A stretch of 64,000 nucleotides of DNA from Varanus komodoensis (GCF_004798865.1 NW_025335268.1:5214486-5278485); one strand, 5' to 3'. Numbered from the stretch's first letter, positions 23,441 to 34,429 are shown. Numbers and translations are program-made. The notes: generated by a model from the sequence alone, not told the origin.

Positions 23441-24611
23441 GGGAGGAATGTAATGCAATATACTATTGAAGGACAAACCCTGGGAAATACATCTGCCTAT
23501 TCCATTTATAACCCACTACAAAACCAAACTGCAGTATGAGGCTACACAGGAGTTGTGGAGCAGTGAGAAGGAATGATGAGGAGAGGGAAGGCCAAGCCAA
23601 CCACAAGAACTTCACCAAGGGCTGACTGTGTAGGTTTTCTCGAGTGCTTTCATGGAAGGTTTTGCAACAAAGATTAAAGCATATGAGGGTAATTGCAAGA
23701 AAGTTTATTCTGGCCACGTGGCCCAACATGGGTTGTATCCAGCCACTTCAAAGAAGTGTTTTAAACAGCAGTCAAATGAAACAACAACAAAAAAGGAGAA
23801 CATTGCACTCCCCGATGCAAGAATTCAGCTGAGTAACACAGAAAACAGGAAGGAAATATACATTTCATTTACTGCACAAATTTGTGGGTCCCAGCTGGAC
23901 TTCCCTGTCTATATCACCATAGTCTGGAGCAGTGCTTTGTCATCCAGGTCTGTAAAATATAGATTTATGGGGAAATTACATTAACTTGCCGTGGGAATTG
24001 CTTCTAAGTTTTGGGGTTGGCAACTCCGCGAGTTGCCTGGCAAACAAATACAGCAGCACCAGGCTCTCCAGCATGCACATGCCCTGAAGGGAACTGAATT
24101 TTCCTTAAGGCCCCTGCCTTAAGATCTTAAAGACACAGGGGCCTCTCCAGAATTACACGTTTGCAACTATACAACTATTATATGCTTGCAGTAGTTCCCA
24201 CAGAGAACAGTGGTTCATTCTTCCAAGGTAAGTATGCATATTTATTGAAGGCATTTATATATCACCTTTAATTAAAGAATTGGTCCCAGTCACAGATGCA
24301 TAGGCTTGCATTGTATGGGGGAAAAAATCGATTCAGTACTGATTCCCAGGAACTTTGCATTGCAGCTGCCCATGTTTGAGATGTCCCAGAAATGATGCCT
24401 CTTCAGTGGGGAGGAGTCACACACGCACACTGTCCTATGCATGCAGAGCCCCCTGGGCACAGGCCCCACTGAGCTTCCTTTGAGTGTCACCCTGATCCTA
24501 TGCAGTCTGGTGCCTTAAGCCCAGTAAAAAAACCCTGATGTTTAAAGGCAGGTTTAACTTTGGATCCAGCAGCAGGCAGATATCAGCTGGCGGGAGAGGC
24601 AATACTGAGAT
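23441..24611. other. No gene or family recognised
   Basis: Ordinary intergenic sequence. A short 'catttatatatcacc' near 24250 may be a LINE tail remnant on the minus strand. Confidence 0.25.
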
Positions 24612-25175
24612 CAGTGCGGCGCATGGTTAAGAGCATGGGTCCTCAAACTACGGCCCAGGGGCCGGATCTGGCCTGCCATGCCCATCTGGACCCCAAGCAC
24701 CCCCCACTGCCCCCGCCCACCTCGCCCCACATGCGGGGAGGCAGCGGTTTGCTCGCTCGGAGAAAATGATCTCCAAGTGGGCAAGCCGCTGCCTCATGCG
24801 CCCATCCACCCGCCACGCCTCAGAGTGCGCGCCCACACACACCGCCCCGCCCCCTCGCCGGCCGGGCGCCCCAGCAGCACCACCTTTCTGGCCCGCGACC
24901 AGCACCAGCACATTTCAACTGGCCCCCTGGTGAAAAAGTTTGAGGGCCCCTGGTTAAGAGTGTGGGCACTGGGATTCTGTCTTCTAGTCCTCGCTCAGCC
25001 ATGGAGCTCACTGGATGGCTTTTGGCCTGTCGCAGACTCTCTCAGCCCTGCCTACCTCACAGGGCTGTTGTTGTGAGGATAAGAATGAAAGGAGAATTGT
25101 GTAAGCTGCCTCGAGTTCCTTGGAAGGAAAAAACGTGGGATATAAATATGATGTATAAATAATATATAATAAAAC
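24612..25175 (+). repeat. tRNA-derived MIR-like SINE, split by a hAT insertion
   Basis: The head ('gcggcgcatggttaagag', 24616-24633) continues after the insertion at 24953 with 'gttaagagtgtgggcactgg', 'tcgctcagccatggagctc', 'cctacctcacagggctgttg' and the tail 'gggatataaatatgatg'. The insertion duplicated GTTAAGAG of the head. This fixes the order of events: SINE first, hAT second. Confidence 0.85.
24626..24960. mobile_element. SPIN-like non-autonomous hAT element with 8-bp TSDs, copy 2
   Basis: Element 24634-24952 is flanked by perfect GTTAAGAG copies (24626-24633, 24953-24960). It is the inverted counterpart of copy 1: it starts CATGGGTCCTCAAAC and ends GTTTGAGGGCCCCTG. Both copies share the odd terminal mismatch (CATGGG at one end, CAGGGG at the other), so it is a family trait. 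319 bp, GC-rich, no transposase. Confidence 0.88.
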
Positions 25176-25399
25176 ACACATGGCGTGCATGTATTAGGAG
25201 AAACCCATTAAGCCGCAAAGCAGAGCTGGCTTGAATTGTCTTGAAAACTGTTGTTAGCATGTACCACTATGTCCGTTCCCTGCGGATTAAGGGTCCCTGG
25301 TCCAGGGAGGCTTTCCTTGTGACAACCCTACGCCCGTTCAGAAAGAAAACATCTCTTCCAATTCCCAGCACCTCCAGCAGCCATGCAATAGGATTGCGC

Positions 25400-25725
25400 C
25401 GTCGCGCTGTTAGCACTAGACGGCGCCGACTGAATACTTAGACGTTACAGGAACGGCAGCTCCGCTGCGCCCGAACCGCCCCAAACCCATTTGCGAAAGC
25501 TGGTGGGGGCTTCTGCCTGGGACGAGCACTTAGGAGTCCGTCGGCCCCAAAGCGGCTTTGGGATGGCGCACCGCCGGCGCGCGGGGGGGGCGGTCGAAGG
25601 GGGCAGGCGCGGGAGGACAGGAGGGGAAGCCGCGCCACCGCTGCCCAGTCCCTTCACGGGCCGGGCCGCTCCGTTTCCCTTCGCTTCTCGTTCTCGAATC
25701 CGGATCCACTCCTTCAATTTCTGTG
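25400..25725. promoter_or_regulatory. Orphan CpG island, small
   Basis: CpG-dense from about 25405 to 25720 ('gcgcaccgccggcgcgcgg'). Open frames on both strands follow from stop-poor GC-rich composition. No protein family is recognisable. It may mark a non-coding RNA start or a regulatory island upstream of HLX. Confidence 0.5.
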
Positions 25726-25774
25726 TTTGGATCTGGGGCCGGAAAGAGGAAGCGCACTCTGGTTAGCACAGATT

Positions 25775-25860
25775 GCGGCCTTCTCCAACTTGGGGGAATT
25801 GCTGACTGGGGGATTATGGGAGCTGTAGTCCAAAACCTCTCCCGGTGGGAGAAGGCTGAC
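25775..25860. mobile_element. Family A MITE
   Basis: 'ggccttctccaacttgg' on the left is inverted as 'ggtgggagaaggctgacc' on the right. The core is 'attatgggagctgtagtcc'. Confidence 0.6.
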
Positions 25861-25931
25861 CTAGGGCAAAGGAAGGAGAGAAAGAAATGGGGGTACCTCC
25901 TGGAGCCTCGAGGTGCTTACAAAAGCAAGAG

Positions 25932-26155
25932 CCGGTGCGGTGCGAGTTGGACTGGTGACGTGGGAGATCCAGGTATTAGCCTCAGTTCAGCCCACTGGGT
26001 GGCTATGGGGCAGTCACTAACTTTCAGCCTAGCCTACCTCACAAGGTTGTTGTGAGGTTAAAACTGAGAGGAGAGAGACCACACTATGTAAGCTGCCTTG
26101 AAGTCCTCGAAGATGAACAAATAGCGGGATATAAATGTAAAAGGAAGGAAGGAAC
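25932..26155 (+). repeat. tRNA-derived MIR-like SINE
   Basis: 'ttggactggtgacgtgggag', 'cagcctagcctacctcac', 'aaggttgttgtgagg' and the tail 'aagctgccttgaagtcc', 'gggatataaatg' appear in order. Confidence 0.75.
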
Positions 26156-27239
26156 CAAAGAAAGGACAATGGCGATAAATAAGATGAACTTGAAAGGGCA
26201 GGAGATAGAGGCTAGGGCAAAGCAATTCTGGCGGGGCCACACTCGGCCGCTTGCTTGGAATGCAGAAGGCGCCGGGGTCGATCCTGGCTTCTCCAGGCGG
26301 GTCTGGAAGCATTCCTTCCTGAAACCAAGGACAGCCTTGCTGCCAGTCCGTGTCGCCAGTACTGGCCTGCATTGCAGCCTCCTGTGTTCCAAGCACCAGC
26401 CCTGCACTGAATAGGCAGCAAGAGAGTCGCGGCGCCGCGCCGCTTTTCCGAACCCGGCCAGAAACAATGCCTGCCATTTAGCGCAGTGGTCATTACTGGC
26501 AGATCGAGCCCCGGCTCAACGGACGAGCGACACTTCTGAGCGCAAAGGTGCTCTCTTATCTCGCCTGGGTTTTTTTTCCCTAGGCACGGGATGCTGTGTA
26601 TAACACTAGAATAAGTAAGCTGCATGGGACCTTTAATTAGAGATGGCCCGTCGATGCCTCTGGGGCATGCAGAGGCTGGTTCACACGTGCATGTTGTGGC
26701 TGAATGAGAACATGTTGGCTTCAGGGGTCGAAGTTTAAGCAACAACGTGGCTGCGGTCCCTTGCCCGCTTTAGACGTGCTTATTGGCAGAACTTCACGGC
26801 AAGCCCACAGTCCCGTGTGGGAGTGAATCCGATTTCGGGTGCATGCAAAAGGCTGAGCGACATGAAAGGAGCGCTGTGAGGCGTAGGAAGAGGCGTGCTA
26901 GCTAGCTGGATTAAACATTTTTCGGCTTGACGCTGCCATTCGTATAGGAAATTATTCAGAGGTATGTATGTACGGGCTAACTGCCCTAAAGCTCGTTTCC
27001 TGGAAGTCAGCAAACATCATGCGGAACACATATTAAATAAATGCAATAAAAAACACTAAACGTTAACATACATCCCGGTGCTAGCGAAAATGCCATATCC
27101 ATGCACGTGTTTTTGCCGCGGAATAAGCAGGAGATTCAACCAGCGGGAGAAAGCAAATAAAAATAAAACAAATCCTGAGTTGCAAACAGGAAGGGGGGCA
27201 TTGAATTGTACTTAAATACCTGTAATAATGAAGGCACGT
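26156..27239. other. No gene recognised
   Basis: Moderately GC-rich intergenic sequence between two CpG-rich stretches. The longer minus-strand frames (26058-26745) lack domains and overlap one another. Confidence 0.25.
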
Positions 27240-27721
27240 ATGATGGGGAGAGGGCGGTGGCGCTCTCGGCTTTGTGCGTCCGGGTTCTGGGCAGGGGCAA
27301 AATGAACAGAAGAAGCGTGGGAAAAGATGCTGCGGAGCGCGCATGACCCAGCGCCCTCAGCCACCTCGTGGTGGGTCCCGCGGTAGCGGTGCCCCAGACC
27401 CTTGGAAATCCTAGGAGTTTGTGACTTGATGCCATTCGTTCCGCCAGAGCATTTTCTTCTCCGTGCACGCTCGTGGATATTACAGCAAATTGGCAACGCA
27501 AATGAACCGTACACGGGCTGAGGGGCAGCTGGCTACCCTGCTCCTGAGCCGCGTTGCTTCAGGACGGAAGAAAATCCTATTAATTTTACCATGGACGTGT
27601 CGGGAAGCAAAGGCGAACGGTAGGAGCTGCCCACGTCTCAAAAAGCGGGTTGCAAAAAGTGAGGCTGGCTCTCTCTAGCCGTTGGGGCATGATCTATCGG
27701 GGAGAGTTATATCGGCCAATC

Positions 27722-27862
27722 CTACCACATGGACCAGGTGTAGGCACCTGGGTTGCCGCCCAGATCGCTTGGACTACGACCCCCATAACCCCGACCAGCG
27801 ACCGTGCTGGCTGGGAATAATTGGAGTTGTAGTCCGGCGCATGCGGAGGGCCCCGGGCCCTG
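27722..27862. mobile_element. Family A MITE inside a CpG island
   Basis: 'ttggactacgacccccat' and 'aattggagttgtagtccgg' form the inverted arms around 'gaccgtgctggctggga'. Well preserved relative to other copies. Confidence 0.65.
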
Positions 27863-28227
27863 GGAGGCGTGATACAGAAGCCTGGGACGGGGCGGGGTGG
27901 GCGGCGTTGCTGTTTGGCGCGGAAGGGCTGCGTGTCTCGGCCCTCCGCAGCCTCTCCCGGGGCCTCCTTGCATCGGCCGCATCGGCCTGGCGAGGCGAAG
28001 TTCCCCTCCGAGTTCATTTGGAGCTTTCGGCGACGTCCCCCGGATGGCAAGATTAAAGGGGAAAGTCGCAGCTGTATATTTATGTTTGCATTGCTAGAAG
28101 GGAATTGATTTCCTTGCGTTTATTTTCGGCGCGGCAATACACACAGGGGCGGATTTGCGTCACCCCAGCAACTTGCTGGTCGAGATAAAGTTGCACAAAT
28201 ATTGAAAAGGGAAGTGCTCCGGCTCAT

Positions 28228-28235
28228 TATAAAAG
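28228..28235 (+). promoter_or_regulatory. TATA-like box in orphan CpG island
   Basis: TATAAAAG followed by a pyrimidine-rich and then GC-rich stretch within a CpG-rich region. A + strand transcript could start near 28255-28265. No downstream exon is recognisable. Confidence 0.3.
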
Positions 28236-28865
28236 TTTTTTTCCCGCCCCCTCCCTTCTCTTTCTTTCTCCCTCCGGAAGAAATAAGGATTTCTGCTGGA
28301 TCCTAAAATACTGGAGCCGCTTCTATTTTGGGCCACCAATCTCGCAGGCACATCCGCTCATTTAGGCCGACTCGGAGGAGCCCAGCGAAAACAGGAGGTG
28401 ACCCGAGCTTCGGCAAGGCACTCGGCTTCCTGCTTGTACTTTCTTCTCCTCCTCCTCGGCGAGAGCAACCAGACGACTGCCGGTTGCGCCGTGCGCCGCG
28501 GGGAGAGCCGCGCTTACTCGGAAGGAAGGGCTTGTTCTGCGCACTGTTTGCCACGGCGCAAGAATCCGGCGCAGCGGCCGCTCCCGCGATTTGTCTAAAG
28601 GAATGCGGCGCAAAGATGAAGGCTCGTATTCCCAAGCGCACAGAACGTGCCCAGCTGCACGTTAGAACGAAGCCCTGGAGCTCAGTGGGGCTTGCGCCCA
28701 GGTCGAGGAGGAGAGGACTGCAGCCAGTGATCGCTGCTCGGGGTTCCCTTGGCCAGGTCACCCTGGCCGCGCCGGGAGAGGATGCCGCCAGGGGCACCGA
28801 GCAGGGGCCATGGCTTGGGGCCAAGGGAGCTCTTCGCGCGATGGACCTGCTCTTTGGCACTTCCG

Positions 28866-28950
28866 TACACCAGGGTTCCCACCAGATGTTTGGATTACAG
28901 TTCCCACAATCCCTGGCCATACCAGCTGGGGCGACGGGAGCTTGTGAATC
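28866..28950. mobile_element. Family A MITE, decayed
   Basis: 'caccagatgtttggattaca', 'gttcccacaatccctggcc' and 'accagctggggcgacggga' match the family core. Confidence 0.55.
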
Positions 28951-29196
28951 ACTGCTAGGATCTAAATGATCATAGCAGAAAAGAAACCATTCTGATCACA
29001 CCTTCGCATTTACTGGGGGGGGGGGCATTCATCTTCTGGTCAGCAGGTTATCAAAGGGAATCATGGAAACCTTCCCATAGATATGTCCTTCTCCTTCTCC
29101 TTCCCCTACAATGATGTCAACCAGCCTTTGGTGAGAGGCTGCAGCATACATCCTGAGAACCCCCCTTCCCTCAACTCTGGGCATGATCAGATGGTC
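28945..29196 (-). repeat. Inverted repeat pair, left arm (unassigned family)
   Basis: Its reverse complement aligns along nearly the whole length with 30090-30385. Shared words include 'tgatcatgcc', 'ctctcacca', 'cctgctgacca' and 'aaggtgtgat'. By eye the identity is roughly 70 percent. The arm reading away from the right copy keeps an open frame with HLIMPRVEG. Not assigned to a known family. Confidence 0.6.
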
Positions 29197-29445
29197 CAAA
29201 GCATCTCTCGAGTACCGCATAAAGCATTCCTGACCATTGGCCATGGTGGCAGGAGCATCTGAGACTTGATGTCCTCAGCTTCTGGGCTGCAACTTTCCAT
29301 CCACACTTAGGGTACAATATTTTGCATGTATAGACCAAAACATGCCAGGAGATGTAGGCTTTTTAACTTTTTTCTGTAAATATGGATATAGTCAAACACT
29401 AACTTGGTCAAACACTATCTAGGGACCCTGTATTGGGAAAAACCG

Positions 29446-29487
29446 AATGGATGTGTGTAATGCTTAAATGGATGTGTGTAATGCTTA
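29446..29487. repeat. Perfect 21-bp tandem duplication
   Basis: Two head-to-tail copies of a 21-nt unit beginning AATGGATGTGTG and ending ATGCTTA, with no mismatch. This indicates a recent local duplication. Confidence 0.9.
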
Positions 29488-29559
29488 AATGAGCATATAC
29501 AAACATGTCACGTGCAAAATGGCAGTACCAAAAACTTGAGGAGGTTTGGTCTTCAGGCA

Positions 29560-29735
29560 GCTGTTAGTCATGAGAACTAAACAATATCTTCTCAATCAGA
29601 CTGTGAATGCCAGATGCGGGGAATCTTCATGGCCTTCTTGTGAACTTCCTAGAGAAACATCTGGTTGACCACTGTAAGAAACAAGAAAAGCTGGATTAGG
29701 TGGATCTTTGGTCTGATCCAGCAGGGCAAACTGAG
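29560..29735 (+). repeat. Family B repeat
   Basis: 'cttcttgtgaacttcctag', 'catctggttgaccactgtaa', 'agctggattaggtggatc' and 'ggtctgatccagcagggc' follow the expected order of the family. It lies in the spacer of the inverted repeat pair. Confidence 0.65.
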
Positions 29736-30089
29736 TGTTTTTTTTGGCACAGGAAAATGAGATATTTATAAGGGTAATTATTTGAGGAATCAGCAGTTAC
29801 TGAAATAATGCTGAGCAATTCCTCATCAGAGAGTGACAGTCCCAGAAAATTCCTACAGGCCCTGGTAGGGCAGCTGGAGCACAACCAGCCTGGATGTATT
29901 CCTGTTCCATGTTACACTCAGAGAAACGAGTGAGAAGTTACTCTGCTGTTCTGCAGTGCCTGGACTCTTGCTGAGATATTCTTGTGGAAGGGCAGTTCCC
30001 ATTCATTTCAGGAAGCCGTGGTGGGGAGGGGGGAAGAAAAAGGCAAAAAAGTACAGCTCCAAAGATCACTTGTGTGTTTATTCCCCTCA

Positions 30090-30385
30090 TGGTCATTTGA
30101 TCATGCCTAAAGTTGAAAGAAAGATGGCTCTCAGATCACCTAGCATAAACTCTCACCAATGCTTGGTTGTCATCTTTGTGGTTGGTGGAAGGGGAAAAAA
30201 AAAAAATCTAAGGGGAAGTTTTCATAGGGATTTTGGGGGGGGGGGTGATCCTGCTGACCAGACCCCCTCCCCCCACCCCACTCCCAAGGCAATTGTCTTC
30301 CTTTTTCTGTACTAAATGCCAAGGTGTGATTAGAAAGGGTTGTTTTCTCGCCATGAAAGTTTATATCTCAGCAGTGATTCTCAAC
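30090..30385 (+). repeat. Inverted repeat pair, right arm (unassigned family)
   Basis: Counterpart of 28945-29196 in inverted orientation. It contains an A run (30193-30206) and a G run (30235-30245) at places where the left arm has short insertions or a matching C/G run. The end reads 'cagcagtgattctcaac', which resembles a hAT terminus, with a partial match at the outer end of the left arm. Confidence 0.6.
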
Positions 30386-30429
30386 TGCAAAACAGAGAGT
30401 GTATAAATTTACTATATTTACATCCGTCT

Positions 30430-30605
30430 TTTATCCAAGCAGCTCATCATAGTTCTGCACCAGTATTTCTCCTCACAATTCTGTAAGGCATGTTAGGCTG
30501 AAAGTCAGTGGCTGGCCTGAGGTTGCCCAGTGGGCTTTGTGAGGGAGTGGAGACTTGAATCCGGCTCCCAGTGAATCTAGTCCAACACTGCACCATCCTG
30601 GTTCG
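30430..30605 (-). repeat. tRNA-derived MIR-like SINE
   Basis: 'ctcctcacaattctgtaagg', 'ttaggctgaaagtcagtgg' and 'agtccaacactgcaccatcc' are the reverse complement of SINE tail, body and head. Confidence 0.7.
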
Positions 30606-31370
30606 AGTTAAACCAGTTGCAGGTGTCGATTGAATGAAGCTTTGCATAAACACACACACTGACCAAGGATGGAAGAGTAAGCCCAGGAGAAATGGCCGTC
30701 AAGGCTGCAATTCTGTATATCTTAAAAACCACCTGATGATTTCTGATAGTCCTTCAGGTGCCACAAAACCTTTTCTTGCAGTGGCTGCTGCCACAGGCTG
30801 GCCCTGCTTCCACAAACTCGATTCTTGTCTACCCCTCCCATGACCTGACCTACCATTTGCCCCACCAGCCCTAATGGGCACCAGTGGTCACTGCTTACAC
30901 CACTGGAAATTCTACACATATTTGTCCTCTTAAATTTAGTGGACTTCTTTTTTTACTTCTGAGAAGCATGCCTGGCATCAGGCTGCAGGTATGTCTACTG
31001 AGCAGAACCTAGTGGTCTTGGTCCAAGGAGATGAATTTTAAATAGTTGGAAAAGGACCATCAGGTTGGAAGGGACTCACGTGAGCCATTCCATGCACACT
31101 TCCCTGGGAATAAGCCCCTCAGATATCTGGGGTGCATTGCCAACTTGATATAGATAAATAGAATTGCACTCTAGTCCGGCCTTCAGTTTCAACACTGTAC
31201 AGTTGGGATTCTTACAAATTGACCTGAAAAGTGCTGAGCACCTGTTGTTGCTTTTCAGTATCAGAGATCCACAGGGACACTGCTACTGTCTATGGAAGCT
31301 CTATTTAGCTATCATACCTGGCAACTGTGGGTGGATACACTCACCTAAATTGGTTTATATTGGTGGTTCT

Positions 31371-31605
31371 GTAGTGTGGTGTAATGGTTAACAATGTGGG
31401 ACTGGGACTTAAGTGATCTGGATTTGAGTCCTTGCTCAGCCATGAAGCCAACTGCATGACTTTGGGCCAGTCACATACTCTCAGCCCAACCTGCCTCACA
31501 GGGTATGGTTGTTGTTGTGGGGATAAGCTTGAGAACAGCAGGAGAATGATGTAAACCATTCTGAGTTTGTTACAAGAAAAAAGCAGGATATAAATCTAAT
31601 AAAAA
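31371..31605 (+). repeat. tRNA-derived MIR-like SINE, full length
   Basis: Head 'gtagtgtggtgtaatggtta', B-box-like 'ggatttgagtcc', body 'tcagcccaacctgcctcac', tail 'gcaggatataaatc' and AATAAA-type end. An (ATT/ATC)n tract follows to about 31640. This is the best tRNA-like head of the family in this window. Confidence 0.8.
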
Positions 31606-31640
31606 CAAAGATAATTTATTATTATCATTATCATTATTAC

Positions 31641-33589
31641 AACTATGCTTTACTAATCACTGAAGCTAGCAGTGATCAGCATAACCCAAGGCAATGAACT
31701 CTACAAGTTAAACTGTGTGCCCTGTGAAGAAGACAACAGTGCTTCCTTTCCTATTAGCCTCTGGGTGAAAGTCGCCCTGCATAGAAACAGTATATTGGGT
31801 GGGTGTGATGAAGTCTTTTAAAAACAACAGATATTTCTCAACCCACTAGGAACCACCCTTTGCAGCACTACAAGCCTGTACCATTAGGCCTGAGGAGGCC
31901 CACGCTTAGGTCAAACTCTTTACTAAAACATATTTGGGAGAGTATTTCCTAGAGGGTTATTTTTAGATATCCTTAGACATTTAAAAGCTGATTGTGCATT
32001 TCTTTCTCTGCATCTTTCCGGTCCTTTATCCAAAATATGTCCCTTGCCTGCTCCTTCTCCTTATCCAATGTATACAGAACAGAATGGGTTCAGTTGCAGA
32101 TCGGTTTCCTTTGGAGCATGGAGGTGATTAAAGGAGGACAAAGGGGTTTTTAAAATTTTCATTTTAAAGGGCTTGCCAAAAGCCAGGAGGTGAGAGGCCC
32201 ATTTTTGGATTGAAGGGAGTTTTCCAACTAAAATGTGGGAGCCAAATCAAAAATGCAATTTTATTGTAGACCTCCCCTTGGTGATTTTTCAGAAGGAGCT
32301 TAATTTCACTGTTTGGGTGGTTTTACTCCTTCTAGACAAAACAATAGTATCAGTCCACACAAAAGAGATGAATCACTGACAAACTAATTGAAGGTCCAAA
32401 AGCTCTTGGCTTTAAATTGCTCTCAGTTCTGTTGAAACCTGGAACTTTGTATCCTGATCCAAAAACATTTACCTGGAAGCAAATCCTCATTATAAATCAT
32501 AATTCTAACCTAAATAGATTTAGAATCGATTTGCTGTGCCTCTCTCTGCACTCTGGGAAGTGGCATTTCTCTGAAACATGCTGTTGGTGGTAACATACAT
32601 CTGGGGCAACCCCCCACTCCCAAAACTGGTTTGACTCTGTCTTTTCATCTCATAAACTGGTCTGAAAATAGGTTTTGTTTCATTATTTGAAATCTACCCA
32701 ACCCCCTTCAGTGACGTTTTGAAAATAATGTACATCCCATTGAATTTAATAGCAAATATTCCTGTGACAATCATGGAGGACTGAACTAGCACAACTCAGT
32801 TTCTAGTATGGCTACAATTCTCAAGGTGTGATCCAAGTGGTCCTATGTTTGCATACTCACAAGTAAATCCTAAGTGGGTATACCATAGCACTTTATGTGT
32901 ATAGGTCTGCAACTTACTGATACTATTCTATTCATGTTTATGCAGAAGCCCCATTAAACTTAAACCTAATGGGACTTCTTCTGTGTAAGGGCATTGCACC
33001 CTAAATCACTTTAGATTGCAGCAGGAAGCAGCTGAGCCTTCATGCTGAACTGCCAATGAGCATAACTTGGCTGGATCATTTCCCTAGGCTTTAGCAGTCT
33101 GGATCATAAACATGAAGTATTTCCAATGGGCTATAGTGGTATTTATTTCCAAATAAATCTACTTAGGACTGGGTTGCTAATCCAACATGAACTCATTCAA
33201 ACCTAAACAAATATTCTTGGAAGTAAAGTCCACTGATCCACAGGAATTTATATTTAGAATTGCTATTTCATTTTAACGGGATTTTGGATACGGTTGATTT
33301 GTCTGACATCTATTCTCTAATAATTTGTATTTCGGGGCTTTATAAGTTTTCCTACATACATCTTGATGAATAATATGTTTTTAATGAAGAGAACAAATAT
33401 GCTTTTCTCTCACCCATGAACGGAATAGCCTTGGATAAATTAGTCCGGGCCACAATCCTAAATACACTTTCATGGAAACGGAGGTGGTCCTTCGAAGTTG
33501 AGATGTGTTTAGGATTGAGGCACCAAATGGGGCTGGAGGCCAAGTCACTCCACAATAAAGTGGTCTTCAAGACTGACTAGATGTTTGTT
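31641..33589. other. No gene; decayed short palindromic repeats
   Basis: Scattered pieces of the CCCATTGAA/TTCAATGGG family occur, for example 'gccccattaaacttaaacc' followed by 'aatgggactt' near 32950 and 'tttccaaataaatctactta' near 33150. Otherwise AT-rich unique sequence. Confidence 0.35.
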
Positions 33590-33765
33590 CCCTTCCCCCC
33601 CTCTCTCCCCCTCATAAATTATACCCTCCAAGTGCCCATGCACTGTGAATTTCAGATTGACAGTGTCTATAATCAATTAACAGGTAACTGCAATTACATT
33701 TGATCAGAAGTAAGACACAGCAGCAGCAGCTTCAGGCAGTGATTAATAGCTTTTGAAAAACTACA
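33590..33765. promoter_or_regulatory. Candidate conserved non-coding block
   Basis: Repeat-free, with dense homeodomain-type cores: 'cataaattatacc', 'ctataatcaattaacagg', 'gcaattacatttgatcag' and 'gcagtgattaatagc', plus a (CAG)4 run. It lies about 3 kb upstream of the HLX promoter. Function is inferred from texture only. Confidence 0.3.
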
Positions 33766-34089
33766 AGCAAACTTTCTCTTCTGGTTGGTGTGATGCAAAA
33801 TACGTATCTTGGAAAAAATGAAAAGTATTCATTATTGTGCACAACATATTGTGTCCTCTGCATTAAATTTTGTGTCATCCTGATTCTTGCTAATAAGAAG
33901 GAAAACACACACATAAACACACATGCAGGCCAATCCAATGCAGCTTTACTTTGAAGTAACTCTTAGAGAAGCATAGATGTATGTATGGATCCGTTTTATG
34001 TACTAGAAAAATCCAGTTGCACAGACAAATGGCACATGAGAGTTCGAGTCGGCTAAGTTCCATCACATTCAAAATAATATTTGTTTTCA

Positions 34090-34215
34090 TAAGTATTTTA
34101 TTGTTGATCTATTTATAGTTTGTATATTTTTGTATTCATTTTTAAATGCTGTAGCTACCTTGAGAGGGGCTTTTTTTACCCTTGAAGTGGGCCTAAAAGT
34201 AATTTTAAATAAGTC
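34090..34215 (+). repeat. LINE 3' tail fragment, L2-like
   Basis: T-rich UTR, then 'ctgtagctaccttgagagg' and 'gggcctaaaagtaatttt', the degenerate end of the L2-like family. Confidence 0.45.
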
Positions 34216-34227
34216 AAAAGGCTGTAT

Positions 34228-34300
34228 TTAATGTTAGTTCTACTTAGAGTAGACCCATTAAAATTAATGGGACGTAAGTTCGTTATGACAAAATGCATGA
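34228..34300. repeat. Short palindromic repeat (family C)
   Basis: 'agtagacccattaaaattaa' followed by 'tgggacgtaagttcg' is a decayed copy of the TAAGTCCCATTGAA..TTCAATGGGACTTA family. Confidence 0.5.
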
Positions 34301-34429
34301 CTAATGTAATTCCCACTAATTTCAACTGGTCTTAAAATAGAACTAACCTTGGATATTACCTGATCGTATGCCAGCGACAAGGAGGAAATCCAGGAACACA
34401 AATTATGCCTTTTTGCCGGATGGATATCT

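Larger units (their letters stand above)
27240..28870. promoter_or_regulatory. Orphan CpG-rich island about 8 kb upstream of HLX
   Basis: CpG-dense at about 27240-27400, 27780-28060 and 28350-28650. Overlapping open frames exist on both strands (for example 28328-28969 + and 28303-28920 -), as expected from GC-rich sequence. None shows a domain. A TATA-like box lies inside. It could be an upstream lncRNA promoter or a Polycomb-type regulatory island of the HLX domain; the sequence does not decide. Confidence 0.5.

Noticed and set aside
25438-25769. Open frames on both strands in the small CpG island
   Set aside because: All frames overlap and differ; no motif, so composition is the simpler explanation.
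28303-28969. Overlapping 213- and 205-codon frames on opposite strands
   Set aside because: Both come from the same CpG-rich sequence. Neither shows a domain, and the plus frame ends in a MITE.
31371-31440. Possible tRNA gene
   Set aside because: The tRNA-like head is part of a SINE with the shared body and tail. It lacks a complete cloverleaf and terminator.
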